Shown: positions 44,123 to 53,795 of the stretch, piece after piece
Numbering within the stretch: the stretch's first letter is position 1
Layout of the letters: every line of letters starts with the position of its first letter
From: Ectopseudomonas mendocina
GTDB lineage: Bacteria; Pseudomonadota; Gammaproteobacteria; Pseudomonadales; Pseudomonadaceae
Direction: 5' to 3'
DNA: 64,000 nucleotides
NCBI RefSeq assembly: GCF_008041835.1
Contig: NZ_VRYE01000026.1
Span: forward strand, 62,001-126,000
Translations under genes and position numbers: made by a program
Notes under the pieces: model-generated
Told to the model about the DNA's origin: nothing
Seen by the model: the letters and a program-made list of their open reading frames with translations, nothing else
Databases searched by the model: none

Positions 44123-44662
44123 TTTCAGGTGCGAGGTATCCGGTGCTGCCGCAGGTGTCGAGGACTTGGCCTGGCCCATATCACTGCCGACCGGCGCCAG
44201 CGTGAATTGCGACAGGTCCACCGCCGGTGCAGCCGCGTCAGGCCGGGCATCCTGTAGATCGCTGCCCACCGGAGCGATGCCGAAATCCGGTGCATCGACA
44301 TCGCTGAACGCCGCCATGTATTCATCGCGCGGGGCGACCTGCAGGCGACCGGCCCTGGCGGCAGGCGCAGTCACCACGGCAGGAGGCGGCTCGGCAGGTG
44401 GCGGCGGTGCGAGCTCGACCTCCTCGATCAGCACGTCCATATCGACCACCTCCACCCGCGCACCGGCGCGCTCCAGCGTCGCCCGGTACTTCTCCGCCCC
44501 GGCCGCATCGAGGTTGTTCTTGATCACGATGCGGCGCCCGGAGAACAACTGGGCAATACGCTGAGCATCAGCCTGGAACAGCTTGGCCAGATTGGCCTTG
44601 ACCAGCTCCGGTTGGGCGCCCGGCACCAGCTGCCCGGAGAAGGCGATCTCATAGCGACTCAT
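44111..44662 (-). CDS. Hypothetical protein with N-terminal ribosomal-L7/L12-like fold segment
   Basis: 183-aa protein. The N-terminal 75 residues (RYEIAFSGQLVPGAQPELVKANLAKLF ... LFSGRRIVIKNNLDAAGAEKYRATLERAGARVEVVD) repeat a pattern I have seen in small proteins described as having a DUF-type helix-strand domain acting on 'pass-through' residues. The middle is proline-rich (LAPPPPAEPPPA). The C-terminus contains two near-identical acidic motifs, FGIAPVGSDLQDA and FTLAPVGSDMGQA. There is no signal peptide. ATG 44662 follows AGGAG at 7 bases. Function unknown. Confidence 0.65.
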   Translation of the reverse strand: MSRYEIAFSGQLVPGAQPELVKANLAKLFQADAQRIAQLFSGRRIVIKNNLDAAGAEKYRATLERAGARVEVVDMDVLIEEVELAPPPPAEPPPAVVTAPAARAGRLQVAPRDEYMAAFSDVDAPDFGIAPVGSDLQDARPDAAAPAVDLSQFTLAPVGSDMGQAKSSTPAAAPDTSHLKLLD

Positions 44663-44853
44663 GGTCACACTCCTGTCCTATTCGCCGCTCAGTATGGCGC
44701 AGGTTCTTTTGCACTGACACTGCAGGCGTCTCATTCACGCCTTATCGATTACCGACAGACCGCGACCGGCACGCTATCGCCTTGAAAATAATGGTTGTAC
44801 CCCATTGCAGCCAAGCGCTTGCTTGTTACACTGGGCCGCAACGGGGGTATGAA

Positions 44854-45351
44854 ATGCTTTCTCAGGCGCAAATGATAAGAATTACCAGCCTATTGATGTT
44901 TTTAGGCCTGCTTTCAGGTCTGACAGGATGCTCCACCTGGGTAACAGGTAGCTTCAAGGACCCGGACGTCCAACTCATCAACGTTGACGTGGTCAAGGCC
45001 AGACTGCTCGAGCAGGAGTTTCGTCTGCGCTTTCGAATCGATAATCCCAATGGCGTCAGCCTGCCGGTACGCGGGCTGGACTATAACGTCCAGCTCAACG
45101 GCATCCAGCTCGCCGAAGGCTATTCCAACGAGTGGTTCACCGTACCTGCCCACGGCCACCACACCTTCGAGGTGCCGGTACGTACCAACCTCTGGCGTCA
45201 TGTCCGGCAGATCGTCAAGGCACTGGAAAAACCCGACGTGCCCATTCGCTACAGCCTCCGAGGTGAAGTAAAAACCGGCATGATGTTTGGCCGTAGCGTG
45301 CATATGGCGCGCAATGGCGAGATAATTCCCGGCGATTTCATCCCCGAATAA
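44854..45351 (+). CDS. LEA14-like (LEA2 domain) lipoprotein
   Basis: 165-aa (or 159-aa from ATG 44872) lipoprotein. The signal peptide ends in GLTGC. The LEA2/water-stress-like domain covers most of the rest: [38 protein letters not shown] and [22 protein letters not shown]14-type domains occur in desiccation and envelope proteins of bacteria. ATG 44854 is preceded by GGGGG. It is followed closely by the small SEC-C gene at 45369. Confidence 0.85.
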   Translation: MLSQAQMIRITSLLMFLGLLSGLTGCSTWVTGSFKDPDVQLINVDVVKARLLEQEFRLRFRIDNPNGVSLPVRGLDYNVQLNGIQLAEGYSNEWFTVPAHGHHTFEVPVRTNLWRHVRQIVKALEKPDVPIRYSLRGEVKTGMMFGRSVHMARNGEIIPGDFIPE

Positions 45352-45368
45352 CCTGTGCGAGTGACACC

Positions 45369-45563
45369 ATGAGCAACCAACCCCACGTCCACGGCCCCGA
45401 CTGCAACCATGATCACGATCATCACGATCACGGCCATGTACATGGCCCGCACTGCAACCATGGCCATCAGGAGCCGGTACGCAACGCACTGAAGGATGTC
45501 GGCCGTAACGACCCTTGCCCATGCGGCAGCGAGAAGAAGTTCAAGAAGTGCCACGGCGCCTGA
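45369..45563 (+). CDS. Small histidine-rich SEC-C protein
   Basis: 64-aa protein. The first 35 residues are extremely histidine- and aspartate-rich with HGPDCNHDH and HGPHCNHGH repeats, a likely metal-binding segment. A zinc SEC-C motif, [17 protein letters not shown], ends the protein. Similar mini-proteins are often annotated only as SEC-C metal-binding proteins. It could store or deliver zinc or nickel (inference). It lies 17 bases after the LEA14-like gene. Confidence 0.88.
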   Translation: MSNQPHVHGPDCNHDHDHHDHGHVHGPHCNHGHQEPVRNALKDVGRNDPCPCGSEKKFKKCHGA

Positions 45564-45570
45564 CTCGCGC

Positions 45571-46032
45571 ATGGGCACCATGACCCTGATCCTGCTTGGC
45601 GGCCTGCTGCTGATCGCCGTGCTGGCCGCCTATGCCTGGCACCTGTGGCGCCGCGTGTGGGCAACCCAGCGCGCCCGTGATGAAGCGCAACAGGAGCGCC
45701 AGCAGCGTCTCGGTGGCGACCTGAGTATCCTCGCCAGCAGCCTGCTCGACGAGCAGTTGCCGCTGATCGAAGGCGCCATTCGCATCAAGGTGCTGCTCGA
45801 CAACTATGACAGTGCCCTGAGCAATGACAGCCGCTGCCAGGTGTTCCATCTGCTTTTCGAAGCCACCGCCGAAGTGCCTACCCATGCAGCCTGGAAGGCT
45901 CTGGACAAGGCCGAACGACGCCGTTTCGAAAAACGCTTCAACGAGCTGGAACTGCAGCACAAGGCCGCCGCACGCAGCGCCGCGCGCTGGTTACTCGATG
46001 AAGGGCTGAAGAAGCCTCAAACGAGCGTCTGA
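45571..46032 (+). CDS. DUF2489 family membrane-anchored protein
   Basis: 153-aa protein with one N-terminal membrane helix (TLILLGGLLLIAVLAAYAWHLW) followed by a cytoplasmic helical domain (QQRLGGDLSILASSLLDEQLPLIEGAIRIKVLLDNYD), matching the DUF2489 pattern. ATG 45571 or 45580 are both possible; there is no strong ribosome site, and the gene starts 8 bases after the SEC-C stop, so coupling is likely. Function unknown. Confidence 0.8.
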   Translation: MGTMTLILLGGLLLIAVLAAYAWHLWRRVWATQRARDEAQQERQQRLGGDLSILASSLLDEQLPLIEGAIRIKVLLDNYDSALSNDSRCQVFHLLFEATAEVPTHAAWKALDKAERRRFEKRFNELELQHKAAARSAARWLLDEGLKKPQTSV

Positions 46033-46131
46033 GGCCTCTTGCCAGGCTCCACTGGCCTCATTACCTTGGCGCCTTTGTGGCCGGCCAACTCATGACCGGC
46101 CTCGCCCCTTCGTACACCAAGGAAATTCGCC

Positions 46132-48645
46132 ATGCGCGCGCTGGCCTGCCTGACTCTTGCCGCCTCTCTGACCAGCCTCGCCGGCTGCCAGTCCCTGCTC
46201 AACAGCCGTTATGCCGACAGCGTGCCGCCCACGCGTGGCGTCGAGCGCATTCAGGGCGTGGCCGAAAGTGCGTCGGTGCGGCGTAACGCCCTGGGCATGC
46301 CGCTGATCGAGTCGAGCACCTTCCACGATGCCCTCTTTACCCTCGGTTATGTGCATGCTGGTGACCGCCTCAGCCAGATGGTCGGCATGCGCCTGCTGGC
46401 CCAGGGCCGCCTGGCCGAGATGGCCGGCCCTGGCGTGCTGGAAATGGACCGTTTCATGCGCGCGGTCAACCTGAAAAAGAGCGCGGAAATCCTCTACGCC
46501 GATGCCTCACCGCGCCTGAAGCGCTTCTTCGAGGTTTATTCGCGTGGCGTCAACGCCTATATGTTCCGCTATCGCAACCGCCTGCCGATGGATCTGGCCG
46601 AGTCCGGCTACCGCCCCGAGTACTGGAAGCCCGAAGACTCGGTACTGCTGTTCTGCCTGCTGAACTTCGGCCTGGCGGTGAACCTGCAGGAAGAGATCGC
46701 CGCACTGACCATGGCCCAGCAGGTGGGCGCCGACAAACTACCCTGGCTGCTGCCGATCTACCCGGACGAGCCGCTGCCTTTTGCTGAAGCAGAAAAACTC
46801 GCCGGCCTCGACCTCAAGGGTCAACTGCCGGGCCTGCAGGCGATTTCCCGCACTGCAGCGCAGATCGCCGAGCAGCACATGCTCGGCGTTGCCGCCTCGA
46901 ACAACTGGGCCATCGCCCCGCAGCGCAGCCGCGGCGGCAAGAGCCTGCTGGCCAACGACACGCACCTGCCGCTGAGCATGCCTTCGCTATGGAATTTCGT
47001 GCAGATCCGCTCGCCCAAGTACCAGGCTGCGGGCATCTCGCTGGCCGGTGTGCCGGCCATTGTGGCCGGCTATAACGGCAAGCTGGCCTGGGGCATGACC
47101 ATGGTCATGGGCGACAATCAGGACATCTACCTGGAGCGCATCAAGCGCGAGGGCAGCCGCCTGATGTATCAGGCCAACGGCACATGGCTGCCGGTGATGG
47201 AACGCCAGGAAACCTTTTTCATCAAGGGCCAGCGCCCGATCCGCGAAACGCTTTACGAAACCCGCAACGGCCCGCTGCTCAACTCGGTACTGGGCGAACG
47301 CAAGCATATGCTGCAGCCCCTGGCGCTGCAGAGCGGCTACGGCCTGGCACTGAAAACCACGCAGTTCGAGCGCGACCAGAGCCTCGATGCCTTCTTCGAC
47401 CTGTCCCGCGCGCAGTCGGTGGACCAAGCCTTCGAGGCGACGCGGGAGATCCGCGCCATGCCGCTGAACATCGTCTTCGCCGACGCCCATCATATCGGCT
47501 GGCAGGTCACCGGGCGCTATCCGAATCGCCGCGAAGGTCGTGGCCTGCTGCCCTCCCCTGGCTGGGACGAGCGCTACGCCTGGGACGGCTTCGCCGACCC
47601 GATGCTGCACCCTTACGATCAGGACCCGCCGCAAGGCTGGCTGGGCACCGCCAACGAACGCAGCGTGCCGCCCGGTTACGGCATGCAACTGTCCAGCTCC
47701 TGGTACTACCCGGAACGCGCCGAACGCATCGCCGAGCTGGCCGGCAATGGCCGTCACGATGGCCGCAGCATGATCGCCATGCAGTACGACCAGACCTCGC
47801 CCTTCGTCGCCAAACTGCAGGCCATGTTCAATGACCCGGCCATGCACGACTCGCTGCGTCAGGCCATCGCGGCCCTACCGGCTGGCCAGCGCGCACGTGC
47901 CGATGAAGCCCTGAAGCGCCTGCTGGCGTTCGACGGCAAGCTTGCCGCCAGCTCGGCGGATGCCGCCATCTACGGCGCCTTCCTGCATGAAAGCGCACGG
48001 CAGATCTTCCTCGACGAGCTGGGCCCGGACTCCAGCCCAGCCTGGCAGGCACTGGTGCAAACCGCCAACACCTCCTACTCGGCGCAGGCCGATCACCTGC
48101 TTGGGCGTGCCGACAGCCCGTTCTGGAACGACATCCGCACGCCAGAGCAGGAAGACAAGCCGACCATCCTCGCGCGCAGCCTGGCCGCCAGCATCGAGCT
48201 GTTGGAAAGTCGATTGGGCGCCGAGCGTCGCAACTGGCAATGGGGCAAGCTGCACACCTATGAGTGGGTAACCGACACCACGCGCATGGCCCCTTACATG
48301 AGCGCCAGCCAACGCAGCAGCATCAACGCCCTGAAAGGCTATCTGGACCGCGGCCCCTACCCGGCAGGCGGCGATCACAGCACGCTGAATGTTTCCGCCT
48401 ATGCCTGGGGCCAGGACTTCAATACTTTCCTGATCCCGGCCATGCGTATCGTGGTGGATTTCGCCGCCGACGAACCGCTGATTGGCGTCAACAGCTCGGG
48501 CCAGTCCGGCAACCCCGCCAGCCCACACTACGCCGATGGCATCGAAGCATGGCTCAAAGGCGGCTACATGAGCTTCCCGTTCAAAGCGGAGAATCTGGAC
48601 AAGGTCTACGGCAACCAGCGCCTGCTGCTGATGCCGGCCAAATGA
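46132..48645 (+). CDS. quiP: Penicillin-amidase-family acylase, QuiP-like
   Basis: 837-aa Ntn-hydrolase precursor. The lipoprotein signal has the box LAGC at about residues 16-19. The autoprocessing site is [10 protein letters not shown] with the nucleophile Ser256, which becomes the new N-terminus of the beta chain; the alpha chain and spacer precede it. Length and whole-chain resemblance fit P. aeruginosa QuiP (an acyl-homoserine-lactone acylase), so quorum-signal degradation is the likely activity, though related acylases also hydrolyse other amides. Regions [19 protein letters not shown] and [10 protein letters not shown] are conserved. Monocistronic by spacing. Confidence 0.9.
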   Translation: MRALACLTLAASLTSLAGCQSLLNSRYADSVPPTRGVERIQGVAESASVRRNALGMPLIESSTFHDALFTLGYVHAGDRLSQMVGMRLLAQGRLAEMAGPGVLEMDRFMRAVNLKKSAEILYADASPRLKRFFEVYSRGVNAYMFRYRNRLPMDLAESGYRPEYWKPEDSVLLFCLLNFGLAVNLQEEIAALTMAQQVGADKLPWLLPIYPDEPLPFAEAEKLAGLDLKGQLPGLQAISRTAAQIAEQHMLGVAASNNWAIAPQRSRGGKSLLANDTHLPLSMPSLWNFVQIRSPKYQAAGISLAGVPAIVAGYNGKLAWGMTMVMGDNQDIYLERIKREGSRLMYQANGTWLPVMERQETFFIKGQRPIRETLYETRNGPLLNSVLGERKHMLQPLALQSGYGLALKTTQFERDQSLDAFFDLSRAQSVDQAFEATREIRAMPLNIVFADAHHIGWQVTGRYPNRREGRGLLPSPGWDERYAWDGFADPMLHPYDQDPPQGWLGTANERSVPPGYGMQLSSSWYYPERAERIAELAGNGRHDGRSMIAMQYDQTSPFVAKLQAMFNDPAMHDSLRQAIAALPAGQRARADEALKRLLAFDGKLAASSADAAIYGAFLHESARQIFLDELGPDSSPAWQALVQTANTSYSAQADHLLGRADSPFWNDIRTPEQEDKPTILARSLAASIELLESRLGAERRNWQWGKLHTYEWVTDTTRMAPYMSASQRSSINALKGYLDRGPYPAGGDHSTLNVSAYAWGQDFNTFLIPAMRIVVDFAADEPLIGVNSSGQSGNPASPHYADGIEAWLKGGYMSFPFKAENLDKVYGNQRLLLMPAK

Positions 48646-49074
48646 TGACCGTTCGTCGGGCGGCGCTGAACCTTTTCCTCAGCGCCGCACTCTGACTAAC
48701 CGACTTACTCCATAGATCATCGTTTTAAGGCGCCCCTGGCTAATGTCTGTCAGTTAAGCGTCGACGCTGCCAATGGGTAGGAGCGGCGCCCCGCCGCGAA
48801 CCAGGGCGATACGCGATTGAAAAGCTTCGCCCCGGGGCGGGGCTCCTACGAAAGACCGCTTTGGCAAGCTTATCTGATCGGCATTGCGCCCCTGGCGCCT
48901 TTTCTTTTGTCTGAAGAAAAAAGATGGCTTTTTTCCATCACTGCATGGAACTTTCCGGACGCAGCAGTCTCAGAGTCTATGCATCGATTGAAATGCTCCC
49001 CTGGCGCCTCTGGCGCCTATTTTTTTGCCTGCGATTCAGAGAGGCTGCTGCCGTGCGCGAAACGGCAACAGCCC
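48646..49074. other. Gap between quiP and nrtR holding a transposable element
   Basis: No gene is seen in 429 bases. It contains the 146-bp element at 48741-48886 with a 10-bp direct repeat on each side, and a further copy of the right flank motif (CCCCTGGCGCC) at 48998-49008, 110 bases downstream. The stretch 48900-48960 is AT-rich. Confidence 0.6.
48741..48886 (-). mobile_element. 146-bp TIR element (MITE with REP-like core), copy 1
   Basis: The 146 bases have imperfect 18-base terminal inverted repeats (TAATGTCTGTCAGTTAAG on the left; inverse of CTTATCTGATCGGCATTG on the right). The central 73 bases (48777-48849) form a long hairpin starting GTAGGAGC and ending GCTCCTAC. The 10-bp direct repeat CGCCCCTGGC flanks it at 48731-48740 and 48887-48896. 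It is about 92% identical by hand alignment to copy 3 at 57397-57542, in the opposite orientation. No open frame of note inside. Confidence 0.85.
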
Positions 49075-49767
49075 CTAAGCCAGCAGGCTGCGGTCGAAGA
49101 TAAAGGCCTCCCCCGCGTGCGGGCTATGCGCCAGCAGATTTTGTGGCCGCCCCATCTTCGGATAATTCTTCTCGCCGGTATCACTGATCCAGCCCTGCGC
49201 TTTCATCCGCTCCAGCCTGCCGCGCAACGTGGTGTGCTGCACCGGCTCACCCAGGCACGCCTGGAACGCCATCAGCGCTTCGGTCACGGTAAAGCGCGCT
49301 GCCAGCAGGTAAAGCGGCAGCGAGCTGTACACCGACTTGCCACGCAGACGCTCGGCGGCCAGACGCACCAGTTGCGTATGGTCGAATGGCAAGGCCTGCT
49401 GCCCGGAAGTGACGGCGGCCAACTCGACGAACTTCAGATTTTCATCCTGCGGCACGACGTCAGGCGCTAGCAGTGCCAGGTAGCAGGTGCTCAGCGACCA
49501 GCCACGCGGATCACGCACGCCGTTGCCCACCGTGGTCACCTGCTCCAGATACTGCGGTTGCAGGCGCGCCTTGTCCGCCAGCGCACGAGCAGCGGCAGCA
49601 TCCAGGCTGGCATCGGCGCAACGACCGTTGACCAGCACCCCCGGCAGCGCCCATTGACCTATAAAGGGTTCGCGCTGGCGGCGCAGCAGCAGTACCTGCA
49701 GCGCGCCCTCCTCGCTCAGGCGCAGGGCGACAATATCCACCCCGGCCAGTACCTCCAGTGCACTCAT
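49075..49767 (-). CDS. nrtR: NAD-metabolism repressor NrtR (Nudix-like + winged helix)
   Basis: 230-aa regulator. The N-terminal Nudix-like domain (about 1-145) has the expected strand pattern, but the Nudix box is degenerate: the GX5EX7REUXEE spacing is occupied by VNGRCADASLDAAAARALAD without the catalytic glutamates, so it should sense ADP-ribose-type ligands, not hydrolyse them. The C-terminal winged helix runs from about 150 to 215 (FTVTEALMAFQACLGEPVQHTTLRGRLERM). It is divergent from pncA, and the palindrome at 49849-49881 is its likely target. NrtR represses NAD salvage genes. Confidence 0.93.
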   Translation of the reverse strand: MSALEVLAGVDIVALRLSEEGALQVLLLRRQREPFIGQWALPGVLVNGRCADASLDAAAARALADKARLQPQYLEQVTTVGNGVRDPRGWSLSTCYLALLAPDVVPQDENLKFVELAAVTSGQQALPFDHTQLVRLAAERLRGKSVYSSLPLYLLAARFTVTEALMAFQACLGEPVQHTTLRGRLERMKAQGWISDTGEKNYPKMGRPQNLLAHSPHAGEAFIFDRSLLA

Positions 49768-49848
49768 CCTTCCCCCGCGTCTTCATGTACTTATTTCATC
49801 TTGACCAATAATTCGCCTTCTTTCACGCATGAATTGGCAAAAGCGCTT

Positions 49849-49881
49849 GACTACATATTTCACCAGATGGAATATGTAGTC
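49849..49881. promoter_or_regulatory. Candidate NrtR operator in the nrtR/pncA promoter region
   Basis: Perfect 11-bp arms GACTACATATT/AATATGTAGTC with an 11-base spacer, 25 bases before the pncA start codon. The region is AT-rich compared with its surroundings. Its position between a Nudix-type regulator and the NAD salvage operon makes it the best candidate operator; the link to NrtR is inferred from context. Confidence 0.7.
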
Positions 49882-49906
49882 GCTTAGCCACGCAAAGGAG
49901 CACCGC

Positions 49907-50551
49907 ATGAAGATCGCCAGCTTCGACGTCGACGCCCAGAAAGGCTTTACTCCGCTGTGCCCCAACGAGTTGCCGGTGCCCGAAGGCGATGCCATCGTCC
50001 CGGCGCTGAACCAACTGGCTGCACGCGCCGAGCTACGCATCGGCAGCAAGGATGCCCATAGCCCGCAGGCGGCCTGGGTCGTCGACACGCACGATGAAAT
50101 GCTGTGCCCCCTGCCGCTGGCCAACGCCGATCTGACCTGGGTCAGCCATTGCGTCCCCGGTACGCCAGGCTTTGAATTGCTCGAGGGTCTGCCGGCACCG
50201 CTGGATTACGACTACTTCGTGTGGAAAGGCGTAGAGCCGGATCTGCACCCCTATGGCGCCTGCTATCACGACCTGGCCGAGAAGCGCAGCACGGGCGTGA
50301 TCGAATTTCTTCGGCAAAATGGCGTCGACCTTGTATTGGTCGGCGGTCTGGCCCTGGATTACTGCGTCAAGACCACTGCCCTGCAGTTGCGCCGCGCCGG
50401 TTTCGAGGTGATCGTCCATCTGCCAGCCTGCCGCGCGATTGCCAGTGAAACGGCTGCAACCGCCTGCAGCGCCATGCGCGAACAGGGCATTCTGCTGACC
50501 GCCAGCCTGGATGAGCTGGACAGCGCCCTCACCAAGGAGCATCAGCCATGA
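49907..50551 (+). CDS. pncA: Nicotinamidase PncA
   Basis: 214-aa isochorismatase-fold amidase that converts nicotinamide to nicotinate. The catalytic aspartate is in FDVDAQKGF (residue 8 or 10), metal-binding residues lie in [16 protein letters not shown], and the nucleophile cysteine in [21 protein letters not shown] near residue 150. Start [14 protein letters not shown] is standard. First gene of pncA-pncB-nadE; it overlaps pncB by 4 bases. Confidence 0.95.
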   Translation: MKIASFDVDAQKGFTPLCPNELPVPEGDAIVPALNQLAARAELRIGSKDAHSPQAAWVVDTHDEMLCPLPLANADLTWVSHCVPGTPGFELLEGLPAPLDYDYFVWKGVEPDLHPYGACYHDLAEKRSTGVIEFLRQNGVDLVLVGGLALDYCVKTTALQLRRAGFEVIVHLPACRAIASETAATACSAMREQGILLTASLDELDSALTKEHQP

Positions 50552-51747
50552 GCGAGAGCATTTTCGCCGAGCGCATCGTGCAGAACCTGCTGGATACCGA
50601 CCTGTACAAGCTGACCATGATGCAGGCCGTGCTGCACAACTACCCCAATGCCGAAGTGGAATGGGAGTTTCGCTGCCGCAGCCGCGAGGACCTGACGCCC
50701 TATCTGGCAGAAATCCGCTACCAGATCGAGCGCTTGAGCGATCTGAGCCTGAGCGTGGATCAACTGGCCTTTCTCGAACGCATCCCCTTCATCAAGCCGG
50801 ACTTCATCCGCTTTCTCAGCCTGTTCCGCTTCAACCTGCGCTACGTGCACAGCAGTATCGAAGACGGCCAACTGAGCATTCGCCTGCGTGGCCCCTGGCT
50901 GCATGTGATTCTGTTCGAGGTGCCGCTGCTGGCCATCGTCAGCGAGGTGCGCAACCGCTATCGCTACCGCGAGGTGCTGCTGGAGCAGGCCGCCGAGCGC
51001 CTGTACGAGAAGCTCGACTGGCTCAAGGCCGAGGCTTCGCCAAGCGAACTGGCAAGTTTTCAGCTTGCCGACTTCGGTACCCGCCGGCGCTTCTCCTACC
51101 GCGTGCAGGAGCAGGCGGTGCATATACTCAAGCGCGATTTCCCCGGGCGCTTCGTCGGCACCAGCAACGTGCACCTGGCACGCGAGTTCGACCTAAAGCC
51201 CATCGGCACCATGGCCCACGAGTGGCTGATGGCGCACCAGCAGCTCGGCCCACGGCTGATCGACAGCCAGATCGCCGCGCTCGACTGCTGGGTGCGCGAA
51301 TACCGTGGCCTGCTCGGCATCGCCCTGACCGACTGCATCAACATGGATGCCTTCCTGGCCGACTTCGATCTGTACTTCGCCAAGCTGTTCGACGGCCTGC
51401 GCCACGACTCCGGCGACCCGCTGGTGTGGGCGGAAAAGGCCATCGCCCACTACGAGAAACTGGGCATCGATCCGATGAGCAAGACCCTGGTGTTCTCCGA
51501 CGGACTCGACCTGCCCAAGTCGCTGCGGCTCTACCGTGCACTTTCCGGGCGAATCCACGTAAGCTTCGGGGTCGGAACCAACCTGACCTGCGACATCCCC
51601 GGCGTCGAGCCGATGAATATCGTGATCAAAATGATCGCCTGCAACGGTCAACCGGTAGCGAAGATTTCCGATACCCCCGGCAAGACCCAATGCCGCGACG
51701 AGAACTTCGTCCATTACCTGAAACACGTGTTTCGCGTGACCCAGTGA
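50548..51747 (+). CDS. pncB: Nicotinate phosphoribosyltransferase PncB
   Basis: 399-aa enzyme that forms nicotinate mononucleotide from nicotinate, PRPP and ATP. Visible family segments include [70 protein letters not shown], and [33 protein letters not shown], with the conserved histidine near GTMAHEW that is autophosphorylated. Cytoplasmic. Second gene of the salvage operon, 10 bases before nadE. Confidence 0.96.
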   Translation: MSESIFAERIVQNLLDTDLYKLTMMQAVLHNYPNAEVEWEFRCRSREDLTPYLAEIRYQIERLSDLSLSVDQLAFLERIPFIKPDFIRFLSLFRFNLRYVHSSIEDGQLSIRLRGPWLHVILFEVPLLAIVSEVRNRYRYREVLLEQAAERLYEKLDWLKAEASPSELASFQLADFGTRRRFSYRVQEQAVHILKRDFPGRFVGTSNVHLAREFDLKPIGTMAHEWLMAHQQLGPRLIDSQIAALDCWVREYRGLLGIALTDCINMDAFLADFDLYFAKLFDGLRHDSGDPLVWAEKAIAHYEKLGIDPMSKTLVFSDGLDLPKSLRLYRALSGRIHVSFGVGTNLTCDIPGVEPMNIVIKMIACNGQPVAKISDTPGKTQCRDENFVHYLKHVFRVTQ

Positions 51748-51757
51748 GGAGCCAGAC

Positions 51758-52585
51758 ATGAGCAACCGCCAAGCCGAAATCGCCGCCGCCCTCGACGTGG
51801 TGCCGCCGTTCGCCGACGACGCAGCCTTGAGTGCCGAAATCGAAAGGCGCAAGGCCTTCATCAAGAACACCCTCAAGCAGTCCGGCCTCAAGGTGCTGGT
51901 ACTGGGCATCAGCGGCGGCGTGGACTCGACCACGGCCGGGCGCCTGGCTCAGCTTTCGGTCGAAGAGCTGCGTGCCGAGACCGGCGACGCCGACTATCGC
52001 TTCATTGCCGTGCGCCTGCCGCACAACACCCAGCATGATGAGCACGACGCCCAGGCCTCGCTGAACTTCATCCGTGCCGACGAGAACGCCACGGTCAACA
52101 TTGCCGACAGCGTCAACGGCCTGTCCCAGCAGGTCAGCCACCTGCAACAGTTGAGCGACGCCCGCCGCGACTTCGTGATCGGCAACGTCAAGGCACGCAT
52201 TCGCATGGTCGCCCAGTTCACCATCGCCAACGCCAACAACGGCCTGGTGATCGGCACCGATCATGCCGCCGAGGCAGTGATGGGCTTCTTCACCAAATTC
52301 GGTGATGGCGCCTGCGACCTGGCCCCGCTGTCTGGCCTGGTGAAGAAACAGGTACGCGCCATCGCCGCACACCTGGGAGCACCGCAGCATCTGGTGATGA
52401 AAACGCCGACCGCCGATCTGGAAGAGCTACGCCCGGGCAAACCGGACGAGGAAGCCCATGGCGTGACCTATGCCGAGATCGACGCCTTCCTGCATGGCGA
52501 GACCGTCAGCGACGAGGCCTACGCCACCATCGTGCGCACCTACGACGCCACCCGCCACAAGCGCGAGCTGCCGCTGGTGCCTTGA
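51758..52585 (+). CDS. nadE: Ammonia-dependent NAD+ synthetase NadE
   Basis: 275-aa enzyme that amidates nicotinate adenine dinucleotide to NAD+ using NH3 and ATP. The N-type ATP-pyrophosphatase P-loop is [19 protein letters not shown] at about residues 47-65; also [31 protein letters not shown] and [17 protein letters not shown]. The length matches the E. coli ammonia-dependent form (275), not the glutamine-dependent larger form. Last gene of the operon; a symmetric terminator follows. Confidence 0.97.
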   Translation: MSNRQAEIAAALDVVPPFADDAALSAEIERRKAFIKNTLKQSGLKVLVLGISGGVDSTTAGRLAQLSVEELRAETGDADYRFIAVRLPHNTQHDEHDAQASLNFIRADENATVNIADSVNGLSQQVSHLQQLSDARRDFVIGNVKARIRMVAQFTIANANNGLVIGTDHAAEAVMGFFTKFGDGACDLAPLSGLVKKQVRAIAAHLGAPQHLVMKTPTADLEELRPGKPDEEAHGVTYAEIDAFLHGETVSDEAYATIVRTYDATRHKRELPLVP

Positions 52586-52601
52586 TCGCAGAGGGCAGAA
52601 A

Positions 52602-52632
52602 CGAAGAAGCCGGGCAATGCCCGGCTTCTTCG
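52602..52632. terminator. Bidirectional terminator between nadE and dcd
   Basis: 12-bp arms AAGAAGCCGGGC/GCCCGGCTTCTT with an AAT loop, placed between the two convergent stop codons. It has pyrimidine-rich tails in each direction. Confidence 0.85.
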
Positions 52633-52647
52633 TATCAGGAGGTTCGA

Positions 52648-53214
52648 TCAGGCCTTGGGCAGGGTTACACCGGTCTGCCCCTGGTACTTGCCACCGCGAT
52701 CGCGATACGACACCTCACAGGCCTCGTCGGACTGCAGGAACAGCATCTGCGCCACACCTTCATGGGCGTAGATCTTCGCCGGCAGGTTGGTAGTGTTGGA
52801 GAACTCCAGGGTCACATGGCCTTCCCACTCCGGCTCCAGCGGCGTGACGTTGACGATGATGCCGCAACGCGCGTAAGTGCTCTTGCCCAGGCAGATGGTC
52901 AGTACGTCACGCGGAATACGGAAGTACTCGACGGTGCGCGCCAGGGCGAAGGAGTTCGGTGGGATGATGCAGACGTCGCTCTTGATGTCGACGAAGCTTT
53001 TCTCGTCGAAATTCTTCGGGTCGACGATGGCCGAGTGGATATTGGTGAACACCTTGAATTCATCGGCGCAACGCACGTCGTAGCCGTAGCTGGAAACGCC
53101 GTAGGAGATCACCCGACTGGCGTCCGCACCACGCACCTGGCGCTCCACGAACGGCTCGATCATCCCGTGTTCCTGGGCCATGCGGCGAATCCACTTGTCC
53201 GATTTGATGCTCAT
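52648..53214 (-). CDS. dcd: dCTP deaminase
   Basis: 188-aa enzyme that deaminates dCTP to dUTP for thymidylate synthesis. Family features: [21 protein letters not shown] at the start, [68 protein letters not shown], and a C-terminal [15 protein letters not shown] that closes over the active site. The length equals the bacterial Dcd norm. The start at ATG 53214 was chosen over a longer in-frame extension by family length. Convergent with nadE. Confidence 0.96.
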   Translation of the reverse strand: MSIKSDKWIRRMAQEHGMIEPFVERQVRGADASRVISYGVSSYGYDVRCADEFKVFTNIHSAIVDPKNFDEKSFVDIKSDVCIIPPNSFALARTVEYFRIPRDVLTICLGKSTYARCGIIVNVTPLEPEWEGHVTLEFSNTTNLPAKIYAHEGVAQMLFLQSDEACEVSYRDRGGKYQGQTGVTLPKA

Positions 53215-53515
53215 GGCGAGGTGTCCTGAGTGGGCTGTTACAAGAAAAAGTGAGCGCATCTTACCGATGCTGAAGCCCTGCTTCAAAGATTGCCGACGCA
53301 CCCTCAACGCATTATTTGCAAAAAAGCTGCATCGAGCATTCGCACTTGGCGATAAAAACACGTATGGTGTCCTCACTGTGCTGCATGTGTCACCGCGAAT
53401 CGCTACTTGATGCCTAGATCTCGATCCAAACATCGTCCGACTCCTAGTACTCGTTGCACTCAGTCCCGGCCTGGGCTTTTCCAGGGCTGTAATTACTTTT
53501 GTTAGGAGACATCAC
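53215..53515. other. Long leader of the cold-shock gene
   Basis: About 300 bases without a gene between dcd and the cold-shock gene. Long 5' leaders are typical of cold-shock mRNAs. TTCGCA (53337-53342) and TATGGT (53361-53366) with an 18-base spacing could form a weak promoter. The ribosome site TAGGAG is 9 bases before the ATG at 53516. Confidence 0.45.
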
Positions 53516-53725
53516 ATGTCCAATCGTCAGACTGGCACCGTTAAGTGGTTCAACGATGAGAAAGGCTACGGCTTCATCACCCCGCAATCCGGTGACGACC
53601 TCTTCGTACACTTCAAAGCCATCCAGAGCGATGGTTTCAAGAGCCTGAAAGAAGGCCAGCAAGTTTCCTTCGTGGCCACCCGTGGTCAGAAAGGCATGCA
53701 GGCTGAGGAAGTTCAGGTTATCTAA
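53516..53725 (+). CDS. Cold-shock-domain protein (CspA family)
   Basis: 69-aa single-stranded nucleic-acid-binding protein. It has the RNP1 motif KGYGFITP and RNP2 motif DLFVHF, with the conserved aromatic residues. Length and sequence ([21 protein letters not shown]) are standard. It acts as an RNA chaperone; whether it is cold-induced is unknown. It ends at a strong terminator. Confidence 0.97.
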   Translation: MSNRQTGTVKWFNDEKGYGFITPQSGDDLFVHFKAIQSDGFKSLKEGQQVSFVATRGQKGMQAEEVQVI

Positions 53726-53749
53726 CCTGCGCTACCCTGCTTGAAAAGA

Positions 53750-53773
53750 GCCCCGCCTAGTGCGGGGTTTTTT
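53750..53773 (+). terminator. Rho-independent terminator of the cold-shock gene
   Basis: Stem CCCCGC/GCGGGG with a short loop, followed by six T. Confidence 0.92.
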
Positions 53774-53795
53774 GTGGGCGTCTGCACACCTTACA

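Noticed and set aside
48817..49470. 217-codon plus-strand frame after quiP
   Set aside because: It starts inside the transposable element and runs antisense through nrtR. No plausible domain or ribosome site.
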